From Neostapfia colusana (Eukaryota > Streptophyta > Magnoliopsida > Poales > Poaceae): DNA of 64,000 nucleotides. Numbering within the stretch: position 1 is the first letter of the stretch; every line of letters begins with the position of its first letter. The stretch covers positions 19,645,084 to 19,709,083 of the forward strand of contig JASWHV010000016.1 in NCBI GenBank assembly GCA_030760725.1. The letters run 5' to 3'. The position numbers were made by a program, and so were the translations under genes. The notes below the pieces were generated by a model. That model did not search any database. It was not told the origin of the DNA and worked only from the letters and a program-made list of their open reading frames with translations. Positions 34,418-45,136 of this stretch are shown piece after piece.

Positions 34418-37400
34418 TGTAACACCCCAAAAATCTTGTTAAGAACCTAAATCATGTTAAGAGGGGAATTTAAAAATTTTTGGATGTGTTGCATGTTTTG
34501 CAAAAATTCAAATTCAAATTGGAATTCAAATTAAACTCAAAACAGAAAAGAAATAGAAAAAGGAAAACAGAAAAAAAACCGGCCAGTGGGCCGAAACCCA
34601 CCAGCCGGCCCAACCAGCGCCCGCGCCATCCCGCAGCCGTGCGCGCCCTTTCCTCCCACTGACAGGCGGGGCCCGCCAGTTCATCGTCTACCTCGCGCCA
34701 GCGCCGGACTCTCTCACCCGAATCGAAACCGATCGGGAATTCTCGTGTATCCCAGCCGAATTCCGTTCAGGGGCAAAGTAAACTCGATCTAAACCACCCC
34801 GCCGCCCTCCCCCGTCTATAAAAACCCCGACCCTGTCCCGTTTTCCCACACGATCCGCCGATTTTCTCTCCGGTGAGAACCCGAGTTTCTCCGGCGAATT
34901 CTGGCCGATCTACTCTCGGAAATTCCGATCTAACTCGCTGGTCTCGATCCACCGCCTCCGGGGAACCTTGCAGGTGCAGAAAACTTGATGACTTGCGGTG
35001 TAAACACAGCGCCGACGAGCCTCGCCGTGAATTCACCTCGGACCTCGTCGCCGGTCACCTTCCAGGACCTCCGAGCTCAAGAAAACCCCCGAGGTGAGAT
35101 CCCCGACCTCTCCTCCACCGATCTATGCCATAAGATCACAGTTCTAGGGAGAATTCTCGAAGATCCAAAAGTCTCCGGCGAGATCGCCGCTTCCCGCCGC
35201 CGTGCGCCGCTGGCAGCGCCACCCTCGCTCAATCAGAGCGACGTGGCCGCTTGTGCGCCGTTTATTTTAAATCGCACGGTAGGGTTTAAATCCCCGCGTA
35301 CCGGTTCGACGTTATAATCTCAGCCGTCGGTTTAAAATCGGACGGTCCACGTCAGCCCCACGTTATAAAGACTGGAAATCTTACGTGCTACCCCCTTGGG
35401 TTCTCGGGAAATAAGAGCTAGCCCTGGAAACTTCTGATCTAGCCCCTGGAACTTCAGAAAATCATGTAAATTCATTTAAAAATCAGTTTTAGCCCCTGGA
35501 CTTAATAAAAATTAGGAAAACTCCTCTGATATGTATAACTAGACCCCTGAAAATTGTTAAAATAATATTATAGACCCTATAGTGGGGTGAGTTTACCTTT
35601 TTAACCCTGTTTGATATTAAATTTAGGAAATTGAATATGTGGCTAGTATTTAAAATTTAAAAAGTGGGACAAACATATTGTCAAAATTAAATTAAAAACT
35701 TTCTCGGTATTTAGAAAACTTTGGAGTGAGATAAAAATATATTTTGGGCTGAAATGAATCTGTTTAATTTATTATTCACATTTAGGGACACATTTTTAAG
35801 TAAAGAATAGTTCTGGAAAAATAGGGAAAATAATTGTAAAATAGTTTACATCAGAGGAAAAGGTCAAAATATATTAGTAAATATTTTAGATCAGAACCTA
35901 TTCTGTTTAGATGATGTGTCTTGTTATTTTCATAATAAAGTTCACATTTAGGCATAAGAATTAAATCTGAAAATATAGCAACTAGTAAATGGTAAATGGA
36001 GTTTCTAAAATCCAAAGAATTCAGTTTAGGGTTGGTAGAAATTCTGTAGACACATATGCGGAAGGAAAATACCTTTCATGCATACTTGGTAGCAAAAAGG
36101 TGTAGTAATTGAATATAAGGAAAATTACTTAAATTGGAAACTCATGTATAAAGTATGCAAGCATAAATGTGAATACAAAAGTAAGAATCATATACACACG
36201 ATTAAAAGTGCATGTAAGCCACATATCAACACACATAGAGTAACCACAACACATATAATTGTGAATGACTTTCATAAATGTGAATGTGTGGTTTGTATGA
36301 AGTGGAAGTGTGAACTATGTCTTATGGATTGTTGTTTTTCTTTTGCTATGTGTGATGGTATGATGTAGAACCTGCTCAAGAGCAAGTTATTCCTTTCCAA
36401 GATCAGGACTACCCATTTCAAGAGCAGCAGGAAGGAGGCAACTGTCCTTGACCACTTTGATCCTATACTAGGCTGTGTAGCTAGAATTATTTGCATTGTC
36501 AATTGAAAATATGAAACCCATGCTAGGAAGTTTCCCTATAATTGCATTACCTTGTTTTCCTTGTAGCTTGGGATTGGGATTTATTTTATCGTGTCATTTA
36601 TTATTATGCATATGCTTAGCCATGCTTAGAATGGGATATTTGGGATATGGGATCATCAGTTTATTTTACCATACTCTTGAATGAGTTATTGTGAGTTATG
36701 TAGAGGTAGGGATCAAGGCAAGTTGGATGTTGTGGTTGTGTGCTTGGTGCACGAGACTCGGGTTTATGTTTAGTACTTGCCTGGATCCTAAGGACCGGTT
36801 CATGGAGCATGTAACCTGGCTTTACAGTGCCAACCACATGCTGAGATGGGGCAGCTTGGCCAATTAATTAGGTGTATCCCCGGCGTAGTATGGGTGTGTT
36901 GGATAGTGCGGGGAGTAGGTGTCAGCTGGACTACCATATGAACCGCAAGGCTCAAGAGGGGGCCACTGCAGCGGGGTTGGAGCCTCTTGTATGCTGTTAG
37001 GGGTGAAACCTCAGTGGGCCCACGCTCGTCGGGAATCCCTTTGTAAAGGCTTCGTAGTGATCTCCTGGCTACACACCTGGGGAGTGTGAATGTGGTTCGT
37101 AGCCACTGGCATAATGGAGGTTCTTTTAGTCCACCCGACAACGGGGGATGAAATCACTACATGTGGGTACAGTGGTACAAACTCTGCAGAGTCAAAACTG
37201 TCATGAAAGCCGTGCTCACGGTCAAGAGCGGCTTGGACTTATTCATGATTAGAGGATTGATGGTTTTGGATGTTGTGGATGTTAAGCGGGGAGCTTAACA
37301 TTGGAAATGATGTTATGGTTATTGGATTATGATGATGGGATGGGGGATTGGGACCATTTCACCTGTGTAGTAATGTAGGTGCTTAATAAGCTAAGGTGAT

Positions 37401-37845
37401 AGGTATTAATTGCGTAGTGCTTTAACCATGAGTTCAACCCCTCCTTGTTCTAGCCATGCATGATATAATTTTCCCACACTTGCTGAGTAACATTGGTACT
37501 CAACCTTGCATATTTTGTTGGTTTATATTGCTGTTCAGGTCAAGATAATGAGGTGGTGTATAATGACCAAGACTTTGGACCCGAAGAAGGTTTCTAGGTT
37601 CATGGAGACCCCCGGGCAACGCCTGTGACGGAGCCTACGAGAATAAATATTCCGCTGCTAGTTTATTTACTTGTGATGAACTTATTATTGTCCATCGAGA
37701 CATTTGCTATGTAAGACTTATTTATATTCGACACCTGGCTTGTAATAAATGATGCTTCACTATTTGTCATCACATGTATGAGAAAATGATCCTGGCATAC
37801 ATGTTATATTCACTTGGTTGTTCTTCGGAAAAACCGGGTGTGACA
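34418..37845 (+). repeat. Complete LTR of C1
   Basis: 3428 bases, TGTAACACCC...GGTGTGACA. TATA box TATAAAAA at 34817-34824, hairpin at 37484-37502, and AATAAA with TTCCGCTG at 37643-37657. It differs visibly more from the left C1 LTR than the two A2 LTRs differ from each other, so C1 sequences are old relative to their host insertion, or recombined. The 3' part shares blocks with the A LTR, for example CCTTTGTAAAG and ATAATGGAGGTTCT. Confidence 0.92.
34988..37597 (+). CDS. Best-resolved candidate LTR small gene (C1 complete LTR)
   Basis: Proposed gene: TATA at 34817; a short 5' exon with a possible intron ending CTTGCAG at about 34973; coding exon 34988-35093 starting ATGACTTGCGG and ending before a strong donor GAG|GTGAGA; intron 35094-36368 ending ATGATGTAG; middle exon 36369-36437 (69 bases); intron 36438-37538 with a GC donor and CTGTTCAG acceptor; last exon 37539-37597, stop TAG. 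All junctions are phase 1, giving about 77 residues. The product is Gln/Glu-rich and ends DFGPEEGF; no known domain is recognised. Families A and B have the same exon pattern. In this copy the donor neighbourhood is GCAACT instead of GCAAGT. Role unknown; non-coding conservation is the main alternative. Confidence 0.5.
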
Positions 37846-39280
37846 ACTACCCATTTCAAGAGCAGCAGGAAGGAGGCAAGTGTCCTTGACCACTTTGATC
37901 CTATACTAGGATGTGTAGATAGAATTATTTGCATTGTCAATTGAAAAAATGAAACCCATGCTAGGAAGTTTCCCTAGAATTGCATTACCGTGTTTTCCTT
38001 GTAGCTTGGGTTGGGATTTATTTTATCATGTCATTTATTATTATGCATATGCTTAGCCATGCTTAGAATGGGATATTTGGGACATGAGATCATCAGTTTA
38101 TTTTACCATACTCTTGAATGAGATATTGTGAGTTATGTAGAGGTAGGGATCAAGGCAAGTTGGATGTTTTGGTTGTGTGCTGGGTGCACGAGACTCGGGT
38201 TTGTGTTTAGTACTTGCCTGGATCCTAAGGACCGGTTCATGGAGCATGTAACCTGGCATTACAGTGCCAACCACATGCTGAGATGGGGCAGCTTGGCCAA
38301 TTAATTAGGTGTATCCCCGGCGTAGTATGGGTGTGTTGGATGGTGCGGGGAATAGGTGTCAGCTGGACTACCATATGAACCGCAAGGCTCAAGAGGGGGC
38401 CACTGCAGCGGGGTTGGAGCCTCTTGTATGCTGTTAGGGGTGAAACCTCAGTGGGCCCACGCTCATCGGGAATCCCTTTGTAAAGGCTTCGTAGTGATCT
38501 CCTGGCTACACACCTGGGAAGTGTGAATGTGGTTCGTAGCCACTTGCATAATGGAGGTTCATTTAGTCCACCCGGCAACGGGGGATGAAATCACTACATG
38601 TGGGTACAGTGGTACAAACTCTGCAGAGTCAAAACTGTCATGACAGCCGTGCTCACGGTCAAGAGCGGCTTGGACTTATTCATGATTAGAGGATTGATGG
38701 TTTTGGAAGTTAAGGATGTTAAGCGGGAAGCTTAACATTGGAAATGATGTTATGGTTATTGGATTATGATGATGGGATGGAGATTGGGACCATTTCACCT
38801 GTGTAGTAATGTAGGTTCTTAATAAGCTAAGGTGATAGGTATTAATTGCGTAGTGCTTTAACCATGAGTTCAACCTCCCCTTGTTCTAGCCATGCATGAT
38901 ATAATTTTCCCACACTTTCTGAGTACCATTGGTACTCAACCTTGCATATTTTGTTGGTTTATATTGCTGCTCAGGTCAAGATAGTGAGGTGGTGTATAAT
39001 GACCAAGACTTTGGACCCGAAGAAGGTTTCTAGGTTCATGGAGACCCCCGGGCAACGCCTGTGACGGAGCCCTCAAGAATAATATTCCGCTGCTAGTTTA
39101 CTTACTTGTGATGAACTTATCATTGTCCATCGAGACATTTGCTATGTAAGACTTATTTATATTCGACACCTGCCATGTAATAAATGATGCTTCACTATTT
39201 GTCATCACATGTATGAGAAAATGATCCTGGCATACATGTGATATTCACTTGGTTGTTCTTCGGAAAAACCTGGTGTGACA
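37846..39280 (+). repeat. Third, 5'-truncated LTR of C1
   Basis: Starts at ACTACCCATTTC, matching about 36409 of the complete LTR, directly after the LTR end GTGTGACA. It runs to the outer end before CTGCA. It keeps a perfect hairpin TGAGTACC-ATT-GGTACTCA at 38920-38938, palindromes at 38618-38646 and an open last exon of the LTR small ORF. Confidence 0.9.
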
Positions 39281-39285
39281 CTGCA

Positions 39286-41320
39286 GAACATCCATTATAC
39301 CAGTACACAACCGTCGGTGTATGGTCAAGAGATCACATAATAGCCTCTACAAAGGGGTTACTAGATGTATGGACTCACTAAGGTTTCACCGGCAGGCTAG
39401 AATCTCCAATTCTCCCACCCACAGGCCCCCTCTTGTGCCATGCAGTTCCCAGGGCAGTCCTCACTCGACTCCCATTCCCCGCGCCTTCCACAGTCCATAA
39501 CACTCTAGCAACTCACCTAATTACCTAGCTAAGCCGCACCCGTACTTGGCCTTGTGGTGGTACTGTTATCCTGGCATGTGCATGCATGAACCGGTCCTTA
39601 GATCTACGGCAAGTAAAACCACCATCTCATGCTACCACATTCACAAACCCAGGCTTGCCTAGATCTCCCTCCGATCCATGTTCATTACCATTAGTTTTCT
39701 CATTATCATTACGAGTGCAGTTAGCTAGACACATCTATCTCGCTTCCCAATTCCATAGACTCAGCGAAGCATAAAGCAAAAACCGTACCCGACTTATAAT
39801 CTTCCCAGGCGACAAGGGTGGTTTAATCAAAACTAGTAAACTCCTATAAAAGGGCTTCCCATCATGTTTGACTCATCATACACACCTTTTTGCAAAACAA
39901 AATAGTTTTATCCAAACATAGGATCAATATGGTCAAGGGGCACTTGCCTTGTTCTTGCGGTTCCGGTTGTTCTTGATTCTCGAAACCTTGTTGCTGCAGC
40001 TCGTCGTAGGCAGCTCCCTGAGCTTGTCCTGCTAGGTAGGATCACGTGCATACAGGATTCACAGCAATCAATATCATGCGCAAACCTTAAACTAGATGCG
40101 ATGATGCATATGCATGCTATCCTATGATTTTTATTAGATTGGTGTGCTCCTGCATGGCTTGCATGGGCGGAGGTGTTCGGATCAAAGGTGGAAGTGGCGA
40201 TGATCTTGTCTTTTAGATTAAACTGATCATCGAGTAATCTGCCCACGAGAAGGCTTCTGTTCGTAAGGAATCAAAGAACAGATGCGAAGAAAACACAACG
40301 TTCTTTTCGGCCTTCGAGGTCCTCCTCAGACCGCTGTGCTTTCCTCCGGCGATCTTCCTTGTTGCGCTTCGGCGATGGTTTACTCGGCGAGTTAGGGCTA
40401 GGGCTCCAAGTCGTCGGCTCAGGAGTTGGAAAAGAAGTTTGTGGTTCCGGCCAGAGGTTCTGGGTTCTATTTATAATCGGGAAGAGAAGAGTCCTAATCT
40501 GATTGGATCCCGAATAAGAGTCTTATTCAGATCTTTGTTGAATCCTAATCGTCTTATCTTTGGTAACATCATGGAAATTTAGATCGGTTTCTGTTGCGTA
40601 CCGGTATCTTTACGCGTAAAGACCGTTCCAGAACTCGTTACCTTCGTGGCGATGAGCTCCGGGAGCTCCACGTGTCCTCCCGGGCCCTGGTATCTACTTC
40701 CCCACAGAGGCGAGCTCCAGTTGTGCCACGTGTCAATCGACCGAGGCCTCCCCCTCTTTTGGAGGTGAGCTCCGCGCACGCCACGTGTTGGCGCCGGTCA
40801 TCCCTCTCTCCCTTCCTTATGAACATGCCGCGAGGTCGACACGTGTCTAGCAACGAATGACCTCCCGGAGATAAGCTCCGGTGGCGACACGTGTTTGATA
40901 GATCCGGGCTTCTCTGAGATGAGCTCTGAGATCGACACGTATCCCGCTTGACGGGTCCTCTGATTTCCGCGAGGACTAGCTCCGAGGATGACATGTGTCC
41001 TACAAAAAATGCCTTTGCTTCTTCCGCAGAGGCTAGCTCCGTGGGCAACACGTGTCCCGCAGAGTGGAACCTTTTTCCAATTGCGGAGGTGTCCCCCAAG
41101 CCTTCCACGTAGCCAGTTTAGAGGCGAACCTCTCTTCACCTCGCAGGGGCGAGCTCCGAACACGCCACGTGGCCTGCTGGCCGCGGAAGTTGCCTTCGGT
41201 GCTCTCTGAAAGCTTTGTTGGCTATCCTTTTGATATTTGTCATTGTTCCTTCTTTTCTTAAAATGTTTTCTTCTTCATAACACATGAACATATGCTGACA
41301 CCCGAGTTGAGGGTGTCACA
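39286..41320 (-). repeat. 5' LTR of A2, outer segment
   Basis: Continues the inner segment at 28834-29725 across the C1 insertion and ends ...GGGTGTCACA beside the right ATGGA. It holds the G-box array at 40660-41180 and the TATA box at 40467-40475. Compared with the A2 3' LTR it lacks 33 bases near 40303, just downstream of the presumed start, removing the first proposed splice donor. Confidence 0.92.
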
Positions 41321-41441
41321 ATGGAGGGGCTAGTTCTCTCGGAAGGTCGCGCGTTGGATGTAAGAGGATTGACACAAGGATTTTTACGTGGTTCGGGCCG
41401 CCAGGGCGTAAAACCCTACGTCCACGGGAGCCTAGTACAGC

Positions 41442-42190
41442 ATGTCGACTGCCTCGACTCAGCCTGGGCCTCAGACGTTCGCCATGCGACCTTTGTTCCA
41501 GGCGTACGCCACGCAGCATATGCAGCAGCCATATGCCCTGCAGTCGGCGCCCCCGGTATATGGTGCACCATTGCCCATGCCGGGATACACCGTGCCAGCG
41601 GCGGATCAAGCGTTCGTGGCACCAGGATATGCAGCAGTAGGAAGGGGGTGTGCGGCCCTGGCGCCACACCTCCGCTTCGCAGTGTGGTCACGCAAGTTCC
41701 GGCCACACCTGATGGAGAAGTACGACGAAAGAATCAACCCTGCAGAGTTCCTGCAGATCTACTCCACTGCCATCCTCACGGCAGGAGGGGATGAGGCCAT
41801 CATGGCCAACTACTTCCCCGTCGCCTTGACCGGCCCGGCCCGGTCATGGCTGATGAACCTACCCCAGGGTTCCATAACTTCCAGGGGGGAGCTATGCCCA
41901 CAGTTCACAGCGAACTTCAGCAGCTCCTACACGCGTCCCGGCACGGAGCTGGACCTCCACGCCGTCCGATAGCAACCGGGGGAATCACTGTGCTCCTTCA
42001 TCCAGCGATTCCCCCATGTATAGAACACCATACCTCACATCCAGAATGCATTAGTTGTGGTCGCATTCCGACAGGGTGTGAGGGACAAGAATATGCTCGA
42101 GAAGTTGGCCACCAGGGAGGTGCGAGACGTCTCGTAGCCCTTCAGCCTGGCGGACAAGTGCGCCAGAGCAGAAGAAGGGCGTAGCTGGCA
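41442..42190 (+). pseudogene. gag: gag fragment of Tat element T
   Basis: The frame starting MSTASTQPG at 41442 is open to 41972 and continues in the same frame past three stops, near 41970 (after DLHAV), 42017 and 42136. It includes the conserved gag core (KYDERINPAEFLQIYSTAIL, then ARSWLMNLP) and a later segment LADKCARAEEG. The core arrangement fits Tat-lineage gag known from grasses. No zinc knuckle is visible, because the homology breaks soon after. Confidence 0.75.
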
Positions 42191-42239
42191 CTCACGGCCA
42201 GCCTCCGAAGCAGGAGGACAGCCCGGAGATGGTGGAGTT

Positions 42240-42628
42240 CAAGCTGAACTTCCTTCCACGTCGTGCAGACAAGAGCCAAGCACTGGCTGACTTTCGTGGC
42301 CGGGTGGACGCCACCATCAAGCAACCCAAGGGGCCCTGAAGGTGGAGAACCGGAGCTTTGAGAACCGGCCTTCACTGAGCCTCACTGGATGTACTACTCC
42401 GACGGCCCCTCGCGGAAGCAGGGGGCCGGAGCCGCCGTACTGCTCCTCATGCCAATGGGGGAGCGGTTTGGGTACATGGTGTGCTTCAACTTCAAGGCAA
42501 CCAACAACGTGGCCTTAGACATGTGCCATGTACCGCGCGCCGACGACACCGTCGCCAACAACCTGACAACGAATGCCTCCACCGGAGCCCCGGAGCCCCA
42601 AGGAGCCTTCGAAGGGATGTTGCCTTGA
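42240..42628 (+). pseudogene. Second RNase H fragment of T
   Basis: A linker readable as SQALADFRGRVD is followed by MYYSDGPSRKQGAGAAVLL and FKATNNVA, features of the additional RNase H domain of Tat elements. After ATNNVA the sequence jumps to HVPRADDTVANN, a part normally about 50 residues further on, so the catalytic centre of the domain is deleted. Stops flank it on both sides. Confidence 0.65.
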
Positions 42629-42784
42629 TCCACAGCCCGACCTGCCGAACCGGGCGATGGGGGCGAGACCGGCACCTCGAAGCTAGTGGTCCCGGCGGCC
42701 CTGCAGGCATGGTGCCCGCCAAGGATCGTATGCGCCATGGGGACTCCGTGCTACCCAGCGCCCAAGATCCAGAAGCTCAAGTAG

Positions 42785-43330
42785 CCCCGATACATGGACC
42801 ACGGAGGTCCGGGGCTTCTTGAAAGACAACATCCTTCCTGATGAACGTGCATCTGCTGAACGGGTTGTGCAGATGGCTAGGAGCTACACGCAGGTAACCC
42901 AGGAGGAAGGCTGCGACCTGCTCGCAGTAATCCACGGAGGCTAGTGCTGGGAACGCTCCTTGTCCCACACGCTGGTCGGTAGAACCATCCGGCATGGCTT
43001 CTACAAACCGACAACCTCCTGGATGCCGTCAAACCGGTTAGGAGATGCAAGGCGCGTCCTTCCAGGCCGAGCAGACCCACACAACTGGTGTACATGCTGC
43101 ACCCAGAGCCGTCGGGGGGTACCGGCTCCTCTACGTCGGGGTCCAGCCGGACATCCCAGAGCCGGGTCACGGGAACTACCCTTCTTCATGGTTTGCGGGG
43201 GCAAAGCCGTGCTTCCCCCTGACATCACCATGGGGGTCTCCCCGTGTCCGATTGTACGACGAAGAGACACAAGACCAACTCCTGCGTGATGAAATCTACC
43301 TCGTCAACGAGGCAAATGGCAAGCAACGCT
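42785..43330 (+). pseudogene. Integrase fragments of T
   Basis: Pieces in different frames resemble the end of RNase H and the start of integrase of Tat elements: FLKDNILPDERA near 42815, QEEGCDLLAVIHGG near 42902, HTLVGRTIRHGFY near 42968, and further on FFMVCGGKAVLP near 43185 with YDEETQ near 43257. The D-D-E core between them is missing. Frameshifts and stops are numerous. Confidence 0.6.
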
Positions 43331-44162
43331 CCGAAGCACACGGCACCGGCGGTAGCTCCGGCGCTACCACCGCAGGTCCGTGCATGGGAGCTCGAGGCAG
43401 GCGCTCCGGCGCTACCTCTGTAAGTCCTACCTTTAGAACAAGCGGTAGGACAGGTTTGTTCATTCTGTAACAGATCCCATAGAGTCTAGGAGCAGCGCTC
43501 AGAGCAACTAAGCCCCAGGGGGTGGTCCAGGACTACGTCCGGCTTAGCCTGGTCCTTTACCCTAAGCACGTAGGCTGTGCCCCCCTTCACAAAGGGGCGG
43601 GTCGTTGCCTCCATGTACGGCCTGTTTTCCTCCTATGGACTTACATGAATGAAAAGAACTCTTTCCTACCACGCTTACTTATGTGTTAATTTAAATTACG
43701 TATAATTTATATGATCACCTTCCCGTGCTCTAGACATTGTACGCTCATCGTATACTTGGCCCTCCTTTCCCACTCTCGTGCCTAGTCAGCATTTGCCATC
43801 CTGCCAAAGGCGGTTGTGCTTGACATACCGGCCAAAGGCCCGGGGGCTTCTCAGACCTCCCCCAGTTAGGGTACTGCGACGCCTGTTGGTCTCCTCCAGG
43901 AAAAGACCTACGCCAGAGAATGAGGTCCAGGAGCCTTGCTTTGCCCGGTCCTGCACCCGAAGCATGTGCACTCTGCCTCCCCAGCGCTACGGTCTAAGTA
44001 CTAGGGGCCAGACGGTTACACCCTGACCTAGGCGGGAGCCGGGCCTCCGGGACCGGGTGCACTGGATTGCCCAAGCCCCATATACCGGCCCAGGACTGTA
44101 AGCCAAATAAGACTAAGAGACAGGGAAGGGAGAACCTTTGAGTAGGATTACCGTTTCCTACT
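43331..44162 (+). other. Non-coding 3' region of T before the tandem array
   Basis: About 0.8 kb, including CTAAGCCCCAGGGGGTGG and an AT-rich stretch near 43680-43720. No believable gene. It fits the long spacer that Tat elements keep between integrase and the 3' LTR. Confidence 0.55.
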
Positions 44163-45136
44163 TGTGTGCAGTGCCGGACTTCACCCCCTCCATAGGGGTG
44201 AACTCCTAAGCCAGACCTCACCCCCTCCGCAGGGGTGAGCTCCGAAGGTGCCACGTGTCCAACAGGGTCGGGTCACCCCTCTTCTCATAGGCAAGCCCCG
44301 GGCCTGACACATGGCCGGCAGTTCTGGACTTCACCCCCTCCGCAGGGGTGAACTCCGAAGCCGGACCGCACTCCCTCCGCAGGGGTGAGCTACGAAGGCA
44401 CCACGTGTCCAACAGGGTCGGGCCTCCCCTCTTCTCAGAGGCAAGCCCCGGGTCTGACACGTGGCCTGCAGTTCTGGACTTCACCCCCTCCGCAGTGTTG
44501 AACTCCGAAGCCGGACCTCACCCCCTCCGCAGGGGTGACCTCCGAAGGCGCCATGTGTCCAACAGGGCCGGGCCTCCCCTCTTCTCAGAGGCAAGCCCCG
44601 GGCCTGACACGTGGCCGGCAGTTCCGGACTTCACCCCCTCCGCAGGGTGAACTACGAAGCCGGACCTCACCCCCTCCGCAGGGGTGAGCTCCGAAGGTGC
44701 CACGTGTCCAACAGGGCCAAGCCTCCCCTCTCCTCAGAGGCAAGCCCCGGTCTTGACACGTGGCCGGCAGTTCCGGACTTCACCCCCTACGCAGGGGTGA
44801 ACTCCGAAGCCGGACCTCACCACCTACGCAGGGATGAGCTCCGAAGGCGCCACGTGTCCAACAGGGTCAGGCCTCCCGTCTTCTCAGAGGCAAGCCCCGC
44901 GCCTGACACGTGGCCGGAAGTTCCGGACTTCACCCCCTCCGCAGGGGTGAACTCCGAAGCCGGATCTCACCCCTTCTGCAGGGGTGAGCTCCGAAGGCGC
45001 CACCTGTCCAACATGGCCGGAACTCCCCTCTCCTCAGAGGCAAGCCTCGGGCCTGACACATGGCCGGCAGTTCTGGACTTCACCCCCTCCGTAGGGGTGG
45101 ACTCCGAAGCCGGACCTCACGCCCCACAGCAGGGCT
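44163..45136 (+). repeat. Tandem array of a 150-base unit (about six copies)
   Basis: The landmark CCACGTGTCC recurs at 44251, 44401, 44551 (one base changed), 44700, 44850 and 45000, a period of 149-150. Each unit contains three related subunits of about 50 bases, each with a short inverted repeat such as CCCCTCCGCAGGGG followed by TGAACTCCG, TGAGCTCCG or CAAGCCCCG. One subunit carries CCACGTGTCC and another GACACGTGGCC. This is a higher-order repeat inside T. Confidence 0.88.

Larger units (their letters stand above)
29721..39285 (+). mobile_element. C1 complex: rearranged chromovirus inserted in the A2 LTR
   Basis: Flanked by CTGCA at 29721-29725 and 39281-39285, a five-base target duplication. 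The inside is not a normal element: LTR lacking its 3' part (29726-32486), RNase H to chromodomain (32487-34372), polypurine tract, complete LTR (34418-37845), then a third LTR lacking its first two kb (37846-39280). The outer ends TGTAACACCC and GTGTGACA are proper LTR ends. Two deletions after or during LTR-LTR recombination explain the order. Confidence 0.9.
20915..41320 (-). mobile_element. Element A2, Tekay-like chromovirus, split by C1
   Basis: Read on the minus strand: 5' LTR 41320-39286 plus 29725-28834 (interrupted by C1), primer site 28830-28817, gag-pol 28388 to about 23899, polypurine tract, 3' LTR 23887-20915. The five-base target duplication ATGGA at 20910-20914 and 41321-41325 proves both ends. 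I counted seven differences in the first 500 aligned LTR bases, about 1.4 percent, so A2 is younger than A1. All structural parts are present, but the coding region has several stops. Confidence 0.93.

Noticed and set aside
36800..37141. Antisense frame of about 113 codons present in several C LTR copies
   Set aside because: It recurs because the LTR recurs; it has no start context or recognised motif, and lies in the proposed intron. The same holds for the 106-codon antisense frame in the A LTRs (for example 1722-2042).
41321..41794. 157-codon frame at the left end of T
   Set aside because: It overlaps the recognisable gag frame at 41442 in another phase and starts in LTR-like sequence.
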